Shown one piece after another: positions 37,330-45,742 of a DNA stretch of 64,000 nucleotides; position 1 is the first letter of the stretch, and every line of letters begins with the position of its first letter. This DNA is from Metellina segmentata. Taxonomy: Eukaryota > Arthropoda > Arachnida > Araneae > Tetragnathidae. Under the pieces are notes generated by a model that had not been told where the DNA came from, did no database searches, and saw only the letters and a list, made by a program, of their open reading frames with translations. The stretch is taken from NCBI GenBank assembly GCA_947359465.1, contig OX375879.1, forward strand, positions 125,893,260-125,957,259. Direction: 5' to 3'. The position numbers were made by a program, and so were the translations under genes.

Positions 37330-38700
37330 TAATATCACAGAGTTATTTTCAAACCTACAATTTGGAAATGTAATTTTCTTGTATAGCATGTTAATAATTT
37401 TACTTAAAAAATGAAGCATTTTAGGAACATAATTATGTCAATGCTATTCTTTTAGCATAGGTTTCTCGGTCAAATTAATAATTCCTCTTTATGAACTGAG
37501 AATATCTTATAAAATGAGTATATTTATGTGAAACATAAAATAATCATTTTTCGCCCCTTATGAAAAGTTCTTACTACGAATTCCAATTTGGTTTGCTTCG
37601 CAAACCAACACTACGGCCACTGCATGGCAAGCACATGACAGTTCTTTTAGTGGGGTTTGTTCATCACGAGGTTGGATTTTTATAAAAATGGATTTTTATA
37701 AATAATTTACCGTTAATGAAATCCTGATTTATATAAAGGGTGATCTCTTTCATTTTTAATACATTCAATTTTTTTATGCTTTTCTTTCTATGGCGGGTCT
37801 TTTTACTATTCGGAGAGTTTTCGCTCTCCGTCGATAACACGGTCTTTGTCTAGTTTTCTTAAAAATTTGTATAAAATGGATTGCTCTAGATAATGTATAG
37901 CACTTTATAATATTTCCACTGCATCAAACACTCCCAGTTTTGGATGGTTACAAACACATTTTTTTTTTGGAACGCGAGTCCAAATCACATTGTTCATTTA
38001 GGTCTTTCCGTGAACACATTTTTTTCAACAATTCACCAAGTCTCTGAAATTTGATTTAATTCTCTTCAAAATGTAGGCAGTATAAGGCAAGGCAATATGT
38101 GTGTGTTTATCATGGTAATACACATCACTCTTTTAGCACGTTGAAATTTCCACCAGCTTTCATTCCCAACTGGACAAAGGCCGTGATTTGGATTTAAGTT
38201 ACGTAAATAAAAATATTTTGCCCAGACAGATTGTTGCATATCGTGCAGAAAACCAACATTTATCCTAGTCAGATCATGTCTCAGAAAAGCTAACTCATGG
38301 TAAAATTAATAAAAATAGTTAGAAAAAAAAACTAAATTATTACTGATTATCGAAAATAATTTGAGTAAAAAAATATAATATACATTGTTGAGAGATTAGA
38401 AATGTCGGTTTGTTTACATTTGAAAGGCCGTGTCAGATGTGAAGTGCATAATTTTCAAACTTCCTCTTATTCTATTACCATTGGAAAGAGGAGATTTTGA
38501 ACTAGGAGCAATAAAATAGAAATTGATTTTTTTAGTCGAATGTTAAGCGGTAATACTTGACAAACTCTACTCGACTTCTCCAAGTCGACGTAATTGGGAA
38601 ATTGGGCAGACTCATTTTTTTTGGACATGTCAAAGACCAACGTCCATCCGATTAAAAAAAACACGGGTTTTTTTAAAATCAATTTATTTAAAACCAAAAG
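37330..38700. other. AT-rich outer part of the right arm, no genes seen
   Basis: Only short meaningless frames. It contains a lone GGTTTGCGAAGCAAACC palindrome near 37,590. The junction between host and viral sequence must lie between the piggyBac remnant and the RING gene end at 38,742. I cannot place it exactly. Confidence 0.5.
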
Positions 38701-38741
38701 AAATTGTATACATTACATTGGGATTATTACAAAAAAAGATG

Positions 38742-39208
38742 TTACACGTGCCAAACTTCGTCCGTCTCCACTTTATCCTGCCCCAAACCATTTGGGTGAT
38801 ATAAAGCCGACATGATTAAAACGTCCACAGTGTCCATTACTCTGAAAATGTCCATCCAGGGTAGCGTTTTCGAGCATTTCGGGCAACATTTGATGGTGGG
38901 GTCATGTTCCCGCGTCTTTCCCACGTGAGGTTTGATGGCCTCCAGATTCTTCCCTTGTTCTTTCAACAGAGGCACTATGCAGGCAATATGGAACGCATGC
39001 TCGCATCTGGATAACTTTATATTGTGTCCGGCACAATATCTCGGCGTCTCTACGTTGAAGGTATCATCTCGGCACTGGGTGAAACACAAGTTTTTCCCAC
39101 ACAGCGTACAATTCAAGGCTATAATAATAAGAAAACGAATTGTTTTTTAGCATCTGTATAGGTTATTATTTGCGTCAAGAGTATATAGTTGGACTTACCC
39201 TTATCCAT
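38742..39208 (-). CDS. Viral RING-type zinc-finger protein A, with one apparent intron
   Basis: Exon 1 is 39,199-39,208 (ATG at 39,208) and exon 2 is 38,742-39,118. The 80-base gap has a perfect donor (GTAAGT) and acceptor (TTATTATTATAG). Without splicing the main frame has no ATG. The product of about 128 residues has CTLC near the start, a CEHAFHIAC cluster and CCPKC, which fits a RING-H2 finger with a long first loop. RING proteins of this kind are usually E3 ubiquitin ligases. TATA lies at about 39,246-39,256, some 40 bases before the ATG. A possible AATAAA signal lies near 38,684. The 3' end is mirrored at positions 2-58. Confidence 0.65.
39119..39198 (-). other. Spliceosomal intron in RING gene A
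   Basis: 80 bases, minus strand, GTAAGT at the 5' end and TTATTATTATAG at the 3' end. It splits a GCC codon (G on exon 1, CC on exon 2). The intron contains in-frame stops, so splicing is needed to join the ATG to the RING frame. Confidence 0.62.
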
Positions 39209-39244
39209 GACCACTCAGGAAATGTATGAATTAGACTGGCTGCT

Positions 39245-39305
39245 TCGTATATATATAGGGGATATGTTGCCGGACATCCGTCCCGTTATCGCGACCGGAA
39301 ACGAC
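39245..39305 (-). promoter_or_regulatory. Promoter of RING gene A
   Basis: On the minus strand, CCTATATATATACGAAGCAG with upstream CCGGCAACATATCC and TTTCCGG elements. The same parts occur in the same order before RING genes B and C, where GCGAAGCAGTCAGTT follows the TATA box. Confidence 0.6.
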
Positions 39306-39918
39306 CACGTTTTATTTTTAGAGATGAACTATTCTCGACCTTCGCAACGTCCAAATGGAGAAAGATAAAGAGAGTCGGAAATTCGATCGAGGAGATGCAA
39401 CCATGGGTCCGAGGTGGATGAAGAATGCCACTACCCAAACGAATTTCTCTCTCGGGATTCTCAACAAAGCCAAATTTTTCGTTTCCTCTTTTTCAGGCAA
39501 ATCCAATCTCTTTGCAACGGTCGCTACACTCGTGGACCGCTTGCCGTAAAACTTTTTTATATATAGATAAAAGGTCACACGTCTAAACGGGGTTCGCTGC
39601 CGATATCGCAGAGCGAACACTCCTTCTCGTCCTCGACAAGGAGTGAAATCCATGAAAACGCACTCGTCTCTTTAGACATGTCGAGTAAATTTCACTCTGA
39701 TCAGAATTGGACAGGGGGAGTGAATGAGATAATTCTGAAACGCGCTGAGAGAATAAATAATTTTTGTCAACTCGCTTCCGATCTGCTCTTGGATACAGAG
39801 ACTTGGATTATTCGAGCGATGAGTCATTGCTGGTTTTCTTCACTCGGCTTCTTCAACTCTGGCGTTCTCAGCTTTGACCGTTGTAGAAAAATATTTTGAT
39901 GGCTCAGATTATATTGAG
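39300..39918. other. Region with short ORFs and degraded duplications, no supported gene
   Basis: Two short ATG frames exist (39,318-39,653 minus and 39,678-39,899 plus). Much of the DNA matches non-coding duplicated sequence elsewhere: AGATAAAGAGAGTCG-type sequence near 41,620 and 43,745, and GATATCGCAGAG with GACAAGG near 41,930-41,980. The plus frame contains the SDLLLDTET repeat also found at 46,350-46,500. Confidence 0.45.
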
Positions 39919-39923
39919 GAAAA

Positions 39924-40014
<91 letters not shown>

Positions 40015-40029
40015 TATATAATATATATA

Positions 40030-40110
<81 letters not shown>
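39919..40110. repeat. A-run, TA-run, T-run palindrome
   Basis: About 20 A, then roughly 150 bases of (TA)n with short irregularities, then about 10 T. The tract is self-complementary, like the A/T tracts at many gene ends in the viral part. Confidence 0.85.
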
Positions 40111-40113
<3 letters not shown>

Positions 40114-40149
40114 TTGTTAACTCTAGGATCAAACTCGCTCAGCTCATCA

Positions 40150-40660
40150 CCCCACTCGTTCTACTTGGATTTACAGAAACCTTTGACGGAGAATTCATCT
40201 CGCTTCTTTGCTATTTGGATTTACAGAAACCTTTGACGGAGAATTCACCCCACTCGTTCTACTTGGATTTACAGAAACCTTTGACGGAGAATTCATCTCG
40301 CTTCTTTGCTATTTGGATTTACAGAAACCTTTGACGGAGAATTCATCTCGCTTCTTTTCTACTTTATTACAGAAACCTTTGACGGAGAATTCATCTCGCT
40401 TCTTTTCTACTTTATTACAGAAACCTTTGACGGAGAATTCATCTCGCTTCTTTTCTACTTTATTACAGAAACCTTTGACGGAGAATTCATCTCGCTTCTT
40501 TGCTATTTGGATTTACAGAAACCTTTGACGGAGAATTCATCTCGCTTCTTTGCTATTTGGATTTACAGAAACCTTTGACGGAGAATTCATCTCGCTTCTT
40601 TGCTATTTGGATTTACAGAAACCTTTGACGGAGAATTCAACTCGCTTATTTGCTCTACTT
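40150..40660 (+). repeat. hr-like tandem repeat 1 (ten ~49-base units with EcoRI cores)
   Basis: Ten units, each containing CAGAAACCTTTGACGGAGAA followed by TTCATCTCG, so that GAATTC recurs at about 40,190, 40,239, 40,288, 40,338, 40,387, 40,436, 40,484, 40,534, 40,584 and 40,634. Open frames across the array only reflect periodicity. EcoRI-cored tandem arrays recall the homologous regions of some large insect DNA viruses, which act as enhancers and origins. That function is only an analogy here. Confidence 0.85.
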
Positions 40661-40823
40661 TATTACAAAAAATAATTCAACTCGCTTCTGCTGTGCTCAC
40701 CTTTGACCGACCCACTCGCTTCAGCTCACCACTTATCTTGGTACAAACCTCTGAACATAGGCTCCCATTTTTTTTTCCAATTGAGGAGATGCATGCCCAA
40801 TCTTGGTACGACCGAAAGGAAAA

Positions 40824-40861
40824 AAAAATGGGAGCAGAGGCTCCCCTCTGCTCCCATTTTT
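40824..40861 (-). terminator. Hairpin behind RING gene B
   Basis: Perfect 17-base stem AAAAATGGGAGCAGAGG with loop CTCC and its complement, 25 bases beyond the RING B stop codon. On the minus strand it ends in a T-run-like AAAAA/TTTTT pair. Probable transcript end signal. Confidence 0.6.
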
Positions 40862-40885
40862 CCCCCCCCACCCCCAATAAATCAA

Positions 40886-41479
40886 TCAATCCAAACGTGC
40901 CCTGCACATGGGGCACGTCCCGTCACCGGTACGTCTCCACCCGTCCAGACAGTAAACGTGGAAACGATGACGGCAACGCGTCGATTCACACTCGTACATC
41001 CATTCCAAACAGATGGAGCAGGGCGTGGGAGCTTCAAAGTGTCTCTGCTCCCAATGATTCGACCCGTAGATCCACTCCAAGAGGATGGTTCCGAGATGGA
41101 TCCACGTGCTCACGGGAATGACCAAATATCCCGACGAACGATGCCACGCACGTTCGGCCGCCTCGAAAATCTTTGGGACGACGACGTCTTCCCAAAAGAA
41201 CTTTAAATGGTCACCCCCGTGCCGATTCAGACCGGATTGGACGCAGGTCGCGCGGCTGGTCTTCCACAAGACGATGCGAAGAATAAAGTCCCACGGACCG
41301 TCGGGAAACATCTCGGTCAACGTCCCCACGACCCAGTCGCAATAGTCGATCCCGATTTCCACCACCTCTGGAGGTCGGGCCGAAAGCAGTCCGACACGGG
41401 CGTCGTGCATGAACTCCATGAACGCCATGTCGGACGTGATCATATCTCGATCATATGCATCTCGGTCTGCGGTCGACAT
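40886..41479 (-). CDS. Viral RING-H2 protein B
   Basis: Starts at the ATG at 41,479 (MSTADRDAYDRD), about 40 bases after a TATA box, giving about 197 residues. The long N-terminal part has no recognised domain but is rich in Trp and acidic residues. The RING-H2 finger is at the C-terminus: CSICLEW, then CRHRFHVYC and CPMC. Unlike genes D and E, where the RING is at the N-terminus, the order is reversed here. Expected role: E3 ubiquitin ligase. The terminator hairpin lies just downstream. Confidence 0.75.
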   Translation of the reverse strand: MSTADRDAYDRDMITSDMAFMEFMHDARVGLLSARPPEVVEIGIDYCDWVVGTLTEMFPDGPWDFILRIVLWKTSRATCVQSGLNRHGGDHLKFFWEDVVVPKIFEAAERAWHRSSGYLVIPVSTWIHLGTILLEWIYGSNHWEQRHFEAPTPCSICLEWMYECESTRCRHRFHVYCLDGWRRTGDGTCPMCRARLD

Positions 41480-41499
41480 GATGCAAGTCGTATAACTGA

Positions 41500-41622
41500 C
41501 TGCTTCGCACACACGCACATATATATATAGGTAGGATATGTTGCCGGAAACGGCGTCACGTCCTGTTGCCGGAAACGGCGTCACGTCCTGTTGCGGCCCA
41601 CTTCCTGTTGCCGGAAACGAAG
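41500..41622 (-). promoter_or_regulatory. Promoter and repeated CCGGAA elements of RING gene B
   Basis: TATA (TATATATATA, about 41,518-41,530), followed upstream by three copies of TTGCCGGAAACG (plus-strand reading; about 41,541, 41,566 and 41,608). The first two run into GGCGTCACGTCC. CCGGAA is an ETS-type core and GTCACGTC resembles a CRE half-site. Whether host ETS or CREB-type factors bind is inference. Confidence 0.55.
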
Positions 41623-41768
41623 AGAGATAAAGAGAGTCGAAATTGGATTTTGCAGATGCTACCAGCAGGACCCATGGGTGGGTAGGAATGCAGTGCCGAA
41701 TTCATTTTGGAAAAAAAAAAACCGGGTTTATTTTTCTTTCACGGCCTCGTGCGTAAAGCCTCGAAAGG
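41604..41768 (+). repeat. ~160-base direct duplication, copy 1
   Basis: From CTTCCTGTTGCCGGAAACG to GCGTAAAGCCTCGA. It matches 43,718-43,881 almost completely. It contains the promoter-type element, so it may be a duplicated upstream region left by amplification of the RING genes. Confidence 0.85.
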
Positions 41769-41769
41769 G

Positions 41770-42245
41770 CAACGATTCACGTGGACAAACGCGGCGGTCG
41801 TTTCCAGAATAATCGGACCGCGGTGAGGTGTGGAAGATGTTGTTTAAATTCATTCGTACTTATCCACTTTGTCAGGTCGAGTCGCTACGGGCACTCGGTG
41901 CCAATCGTAATGCTCAATTTAAAACCGTCCGATATCGCAGAGTGGACACTGTTCTCGTCCCAGAGTGATCCATCTCGACAAGGGAATGAAATCCACAGTT
42001 GAGTAAGGTCTCGTCCATGAAAACACACTCGGGCAACGCCTCTAGACATATCGCGGAAATTTCAGAGTCGACATGAGAATTATTTTCCAAGAGTCCCACT
42101 CGTCCATCTGTACCCAAATGCTCTCTTCTAAAATGTCATCTCTACTCGAACCTGGCTTGGCATATAACACGGCCATTGTTCTTTAGACTGGCAATGTCAA
42201 CTCGTAATAATTTGGAAACTGCATAGCTTCCCGTGTGGGGTTAAA
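41770..42245. other. No supported gene
   Basis: Short frames only. Part of it (about 41,930-42,060) repeats degraded sequence from 39,600-39,700. Confidence 0.5.
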
Positions 42246-42246
42246 T

Positions 42247-42296
42247 GGCCGACGATCGGCTTTGAGACTTGCAAGTCTCAAAGCCGATCGTCGGCC
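42247..42296. repeat. Perfect 50-base palindrome
   Basis: GGCCGACGATCGGCTTTGAG leads into ACTTGCAAGT and the exact complement, with no loop. It is not next to a recognised stop codon. Could be a hairpin or recombination point. Confidence 0.9.
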
Positions 42297-42372
42297 AAAA
42301 TCGCTATGCACGAAACTATGATCACAGGCAATGAGGAAGTGATTGGAACCAACGTTGGTTTTACTACCCAAA

Positions 42373-42408
42373 CGAAAAAAATAAATTACATTTTTTTTTT
42401 CGTTTGCA
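42373..42408 (-). terminator. Hairpin behind gene C
   Basis: AAACGAAAAAAATAAA pairs with TTTTTTTTTCGTTT across a few bases, 15 bases beyond the stop codon of gene C on the minus strand. Confidence 0.5.
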
Positions 42409-42422
42409 TTTATTTATTATCA

Positions 42423-42839
42423 TTACAGGTATACAAAATATTCAATGGGTTCGACAAATGGTTTGTGCAGGTCGTCCCTCGTCCTACAACTGGGACTGCA
42501 CTTGTGGACTTGCTTCCAAAGGTGCCAAAGGTGTAGACTCACCTCGTGTATGGTACCGTCAGCAAGGTTTTTGGGTCGAAGCGGCCAGAGGAATAACACC
42601 ATCTCCTCCAGTTTCAGTGGCTTGTCCTTTAAAAGTCCAGTCGGGTGGAAAATCGAGCACTGTTCCAATTCATAGGTGAGGTTGGTGAAAATCCAGTCGG
42701 TGAGGACATTCCGGAATGGAATTTTTTCCATAGCGGTCAACATCACTCGATGACACGTGTAGTGACGGTCCTCTGAGCAAGTCCACGATAGATCCACCGG
42801 GTAGTCTTTGGACACGGCGCAATGACAGCAGCTAGACAT
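42423..42839 (-). CDS. Viral RING-related protein C (degenerate RING)
   Basis: ATG at 42,839, about 138 residues. The N-terminus has CCHC and a CSEDRHYTCH cluster but no CPxC second half, so the RING is incomplete. The C-terminal half has EEMVLFLWPLRP and HKCSPSC, which aligns with DRVVEFLWPRRP...HACSARC of protein D and DRAAEFLW...HECSLAC of protein E. It therefore belongs to the same family but has lost, or never had, ligase geometry. It shares a promoter module with gene B. Confidence 0.6.
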   Translation of the reverse strand: MSSCCHCAVSKDYPVDLSWTCSEDRHYTCHRVMLTAMEKIPFRNVLTDWIFTNLTYELEQCSIFHPTGLLKDKPLKLEEMVLFLWPLRPKNLADGTIHEVSLHLWHLWKQVHKCSPSCRTRDDLHKPFVEPIEYFVYL

Positions 42840-42864
42840 TTTGTTTTTCCCGAACTGACTGCTT

Positions 42865-42960
42865 CGCACACACATATATATATAGGTAGGATATGTTGCC
42901 GGAAACGGCGTCACGTCCTGTTGCCGGAAACGGCGTCACGTCCTGTTGCTGGAAACGGCG
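42865..42960 (-). promoter_or_regulatory. Promoter and CCGGAA elements of gene C
   Basis: TATATATATA at about 42,873-42,884, then three copies (the last with one change) of TTGCCGGAAACG at about 42,896, 42,921 and 42,946. The whole module is a near copy of that of gene B. It directly abuts the stop codon of gene D. Confidence 0.55.
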
Positions 42961-43665
42961 TCACGTATTGCAGAAACGATCCTCCGCGTATCCGAGGGCC
43001 CATTGACGTTGGAAGCAAGGAATGAGGTCGCACCGCGCACTGCAAGCGTGCCATTTGAAATGCATTCCCATGAGCAACGACGTGAGGGTAGGATCCATGG
43101 GTCGACGAGGCCAGAGAAACTCCACGACTCGATCGATCGACCAGTAGGCACTGGGATTTGCCCAAATGTCGCTGGAAAACTGGTCGTTGGAGGCCTCTGC
43201 GATGAAATCCAACACCTCGGAGGGATACTCTCGGTTCATCTGGAGGGCACTGTTTCGCACGTGCATCCAACACTCGACCAGCCACGTGCGCGTCAGTAGG
43301 GCCAAGGCATTTTCGGGGATCCGAACGGTTCTGCAGGTGGGGCAGCAACCGTTCGGATCGACAAAGGCGACGTGCTTGGCGAGGCATACGACGTGGAAGG
43401 GATGTCGGCACGGGACGAGGACGGGATGCAGCGTGGAAACGACCTCTCTGCACAGTCCGCAGGTGGCTTTTTCGCCATCAGCCGCCGCTGCTGCGATCGC
43501 TTCGAGTCCCTCGTCGCTGAAAGCGTCCTCGCAGCTCGGACAGAAGGGTTCCTTTTGGAAATTTGCGTAACGGTCGAGACAGTTTGAGTGGAACACTGCC
43601 TCGCAACATTCCATCTCGTACTTTTCAGTCGGCTGCACGTCCCAATGGCACAATCCACAAGGCAT
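42961..43665 (-). CDS. Viral double-RING protein D
   Basis: ATG at 43,665, 234 residues. RING 1 (residues 3-45: CGLC, ECCEAVFHSNC, CPSC) and RING 2 (69-111: CGLC, PCRHPFHVVC, CPTC) are separated by an Ala-rich linker. The C-terminal part carries WSIDRVVEFLW and HACSARC, the module shared with C and E. Likely an E3 ubiquitin ligase. A TATAAA box lies about 40 bases upstream (about 43,704-43,711), with a CCGGAAACG element behind it. Confidence 0.8.
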   Translation of the reverse strand: MPCGLCHWDVQPTEKYEMECCEAVFHSNCLDRYANFQKEPFCPSCEDAFSDEGLEAIAAAAADGEKATCGLCREVVSTLHPVLVPCRHPFHVVCLAKHVAFVDPNGCCPTCRTVRIPENALALLTRTWLVECWMHVRNSALQMNREYPSEVLDFIAEASNDQFSSDIWANPSAYWSIDRVVEFLWPRRPMDPTLTSLLMGMHFKWHACSARCDLIPCFQRQWALGYAEDRFCNT

Positions 43666-43699
43666 GGGGTTCGTAATGGGCGGGGAGAAGAAAGGAGTG

Positions 43700-43745
43700 C
43701 GGATTTATATCCTCGGCCCACTTCCTGTTGCCGGAAACGAAGAGA
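43700..43745 (-). promoter_or_regulatory. Promoter of RING gene D
   Basis: GATATAAATCC on the minus strand and, just upstream, one CCGGAAACG element (about 43,731). One copy rather than three, and a canonical TATAAA rather than a TA run. Confidence 0.55.
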
Positions 43746-43881
43746 TATAAAGAGAGTCGAAATTGGATTTTGCAGATGCTACCAGCAGGACCCATGGGTG
43801 GGTAGGAATGCAGTGCCGAATTCATTTTGGAAAAAAAACCCGGGTTTATTTTTCTTACACGGCCTCGTGCGTAAAGCCTCG
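43718..43881 (+). repeat. ~160-base direct duplication, copy 2
   Basis: Second copy of 41,604-41,768, with small differences mainly in A-run length. Confidence 0.85.
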
Positions 43882-44086
43882 AGTTGAAAGTAATTTGGAT
43901 GGGTGTCCTAGTAGTTGAGGTAAGTAGACGAGTAGAGAATTATTTTCCAAGACTATCTTTAAAAAAAAAAAAAAAAAAAATTTTTTTTTTTTTTTTTTTT
44001 AACTCATTTTAATTTTCAACTTGAGGATATGGATCCAAATTACTTCAACTACTAGGACACCCATCCAAATTACTTTCAACTCGAGG
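43880..44086. repeat. Large inverted repeat centred on A20T20
   Basis: Outer arms with TCGAGTTGAAAGTAATTTGG and CATCCAAATTACTTTCAACT pair over roughly 45 bases. The centre is exactly 20 A followed by 20 T (43,961-44,000). A cruciform-prone structure that may be a replication or recombination site. Confidence 0.8.
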
Positions 44087-44094
44087 ATCAAACT

Positions 44095-44545
44095 CGCTCA
44101 GCTCCTACTTGGACTTACAGAAACGTCGGACCGACCCCCCGCTCGTTTCGTTCTACTTGGACTTACAGAAACGTCGAACCGACCCCCCGCTCGCTTCGTT
44201 TCTACTTGTATATTGACAGAAATTTTTGACGAGAATTCGACTCGCTGCGTTCTACTTGTATATTGACAGAAATTTTTGACGAGAATTCGACTCGCTGCGT
44301 TCTACTTGTATATTGACAGAAATTTTTGACGAGAATTCGACTCGCTGCGTTTTACTTGTATACTGACAGAAATTTTTTAAGAGAATTCGACTCGCTTCGT
44401 TCTACTTGTATATTGAGAAGTAGAACGTCGGACCAGTTACAGAAACGCTTTTTTCACGAGAATCCAACTTTGCTTCCGTTCTACTTGATTACGAGAAACA
44501 CTTTCTGTATTCGCTCTGGAATACAGAAACCTTTCACGAGAATCC
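44095..44545 (+). repeat. hr-like tandem repeat 2
   Basis: Units of about 51 bases with TACTTGTATATTGACAGAAA and GACGAGAATTCGACTCGC, four of them with GAATTC, preceded by related units with CGTCGGACCGACCCCC. Clearly related to array 1 (TACTTGGA...CAGAAAC...GAATTC...CTCGCTT). Confidence 0.8.
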
Positions 44546-44651
44546 AACTCGCTTCTATTACGGACACCGGTGTTTGAAAGTGAAACGCGGTGCCGAGAAG
44601 CATCGGTCTCGAGACGCAAAGCGCAAGCAGCAGTACTTGGATGAAAACAGA

Positions 44652-45158
44652 ATGAAACTATTGAAGTGGAGTGACGCTACTATTGGACTGGAGGTCCGTC
44701 ACGAGCATTGGAATTGCCGCGAGTGGATCGAGAATCCGCACGTGAAAAAACTCGAAGGAGAAGTAACCCGAATTGTACGACGCTACCATCGATATGGAAT
44801 TCGCACTCGCTGTCCTTCGAGTCGTGTTTCTTTGACTTTTTTTTTTAAAAAACTCGCACCCATCCAAATTCGAGGATCAAACTCGCTCAGCTCCACTTGG
44901 ACCCATCCAAATTTGAGGATCAAACTCGCTCAGCTCTACTTGGACTCGTCAACTCGATTGGGAATTTTTTTTTTACAAGCAACTCGGAAAAAAAACTCGA
45001 CTTTGGAATACAAAAAAAAGGCCTGCATCCTGTTGTCGGAAACGTTACTTTTTTATAAAAAAAAGGCCGGCATCCTGTTGCCGGAAACGTTACTTCCTTA
45101 TAAAAAAAAAGGCCTGCATCCTGTTGCCGGAAACGTTACTTTCTTATTACTTTCTTAA
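44652..45158 (+). CDS. Doubtful ORF with a basic N-terminal part
   Basis: From an ATG at 44,652 the first ~70 codons look protein-like (many Lys, Arg, Trp and Glu). The rest runs through repeats and the three promoter elements of gene E, so it is not credible as coding. It may be the remnant of a displaced gene whose 5' part is lost (the frame is open back to 44,574 without ATG). Confidence 0.22.
   Translation: MKLLKWSDATIGLEVRHEHWNCREWIENPHVKKLEGEVTRIVRRYHRYGIRTRCPSSRVSLTFFFKKLAPIQIRGSNSLSSTWTHPNLRIKLAQLYLDSSTRLGIFFLQATRKKNSTLEYKKKACILLSETLLFYKKKAGILLPETLLPYKKKGLHPVAGNVTFLLLS
45028..45150 (+). promoter_or_regulatory. Three tandem CCGGAA/TATA units before RING gene E
   Basis: Three ~46-base units, each with GCATCCTGTTGCCGGAAACG (about 45,025, 45,070 and 45,116; the first has TTGTCGG). 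The first two are followed by TTACTT and TTATAAAA. Here the element is in the sense orientation, whereas in genes B to D it is inverted, so it seems to work in either direction. Confidence 0.55.
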
Positions 45159-45183
45159 GAGGACACACTATTCCTTTGGAATA

Positions 45184-45681
45184 ATGTCTACGTGTGCCAT
45201 TTGTCTGGAAGAGGGAGGGGAGGCCGTTATCGGTTGCTGCACGCATCGCTTTCACGAATCGTGTCTGGCCGATTGGGTGGAGGAGGACGGGGTTACGTGC
45301 CCGTTGTGCCGAGCTCCCATTCCAGAGGAGGGCGTCTGCGCGCTGAGAGAAAGACGAAATTGCGAAAATTGGAACAAGGTGGCCGATACTTTGTTACTCC
45401 GATCGACGGGATACAGGTTTACGCGTCGTCTGATCGAAGCCGTGCATAGCGAATTGAATCTGCATTTGAAAAGCTACCACGGGTTTCGTCGCTACGACGG
45501 TTGGAGCGTCGACCGAGCGGCGGAATTTTTATGGAGACAAAGTACCTCGCGCCGTCGTAAACTTTTGTTTGAAAAACTGTTTGAGGCGTCGCACGAATGT
45601 TCGTTGGCTTGCACGCGCACCCCTTGCCTCAAGATCGTGAGAAGGAGATTTCGGCGGCGGCCCAGTCCTTTTGTGTTGTGA
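45184..45681 (+). CDS. Viral RING protein E
   Basis: The open frame starts upstream without ATG support. The ATG at 45,184 directly precedes the RING, so it was chosen. Product of 165 residues. RING-H2 at residues 4-45: CAICLEE, CCTHRFHESC, CPLC. C-terminal module WSVDRAAEFLW and HECSLAC, then a very basic Arg-rich end that could be a nuclear localisation signal. Probable E3 ubiquitin ligase and the cleanest member of the family. Confidence 0.8.
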   Translation: MSTCAICLEEGGEAVIGCCTHRFHESCLADWVEEDGVTCPLCRAPIPEEGVCALRERRNCENWNKVADTLLLRSTGYRFTRRLIEAVHSELNLHLKSYHGFRRYDGWSVDRAAEFLWRQSTSRRRKLLFEKLFEASHECSLACTRTPCLKIVRRRFRRRPSPFVL

Positions 45682-45742
45682 TTTCAACAGACTCGATGCA
45701 GATGTCCTAGTGATGGGTCATACTTTTTTGTAGTTACTCCCG

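Noticed and set aside
40208..40578. Repetitive protein from array 1
   Set aside because: Two frames are open equally and the unit is a DNA repeat with EcoRI cores. No promoter or conserved end.
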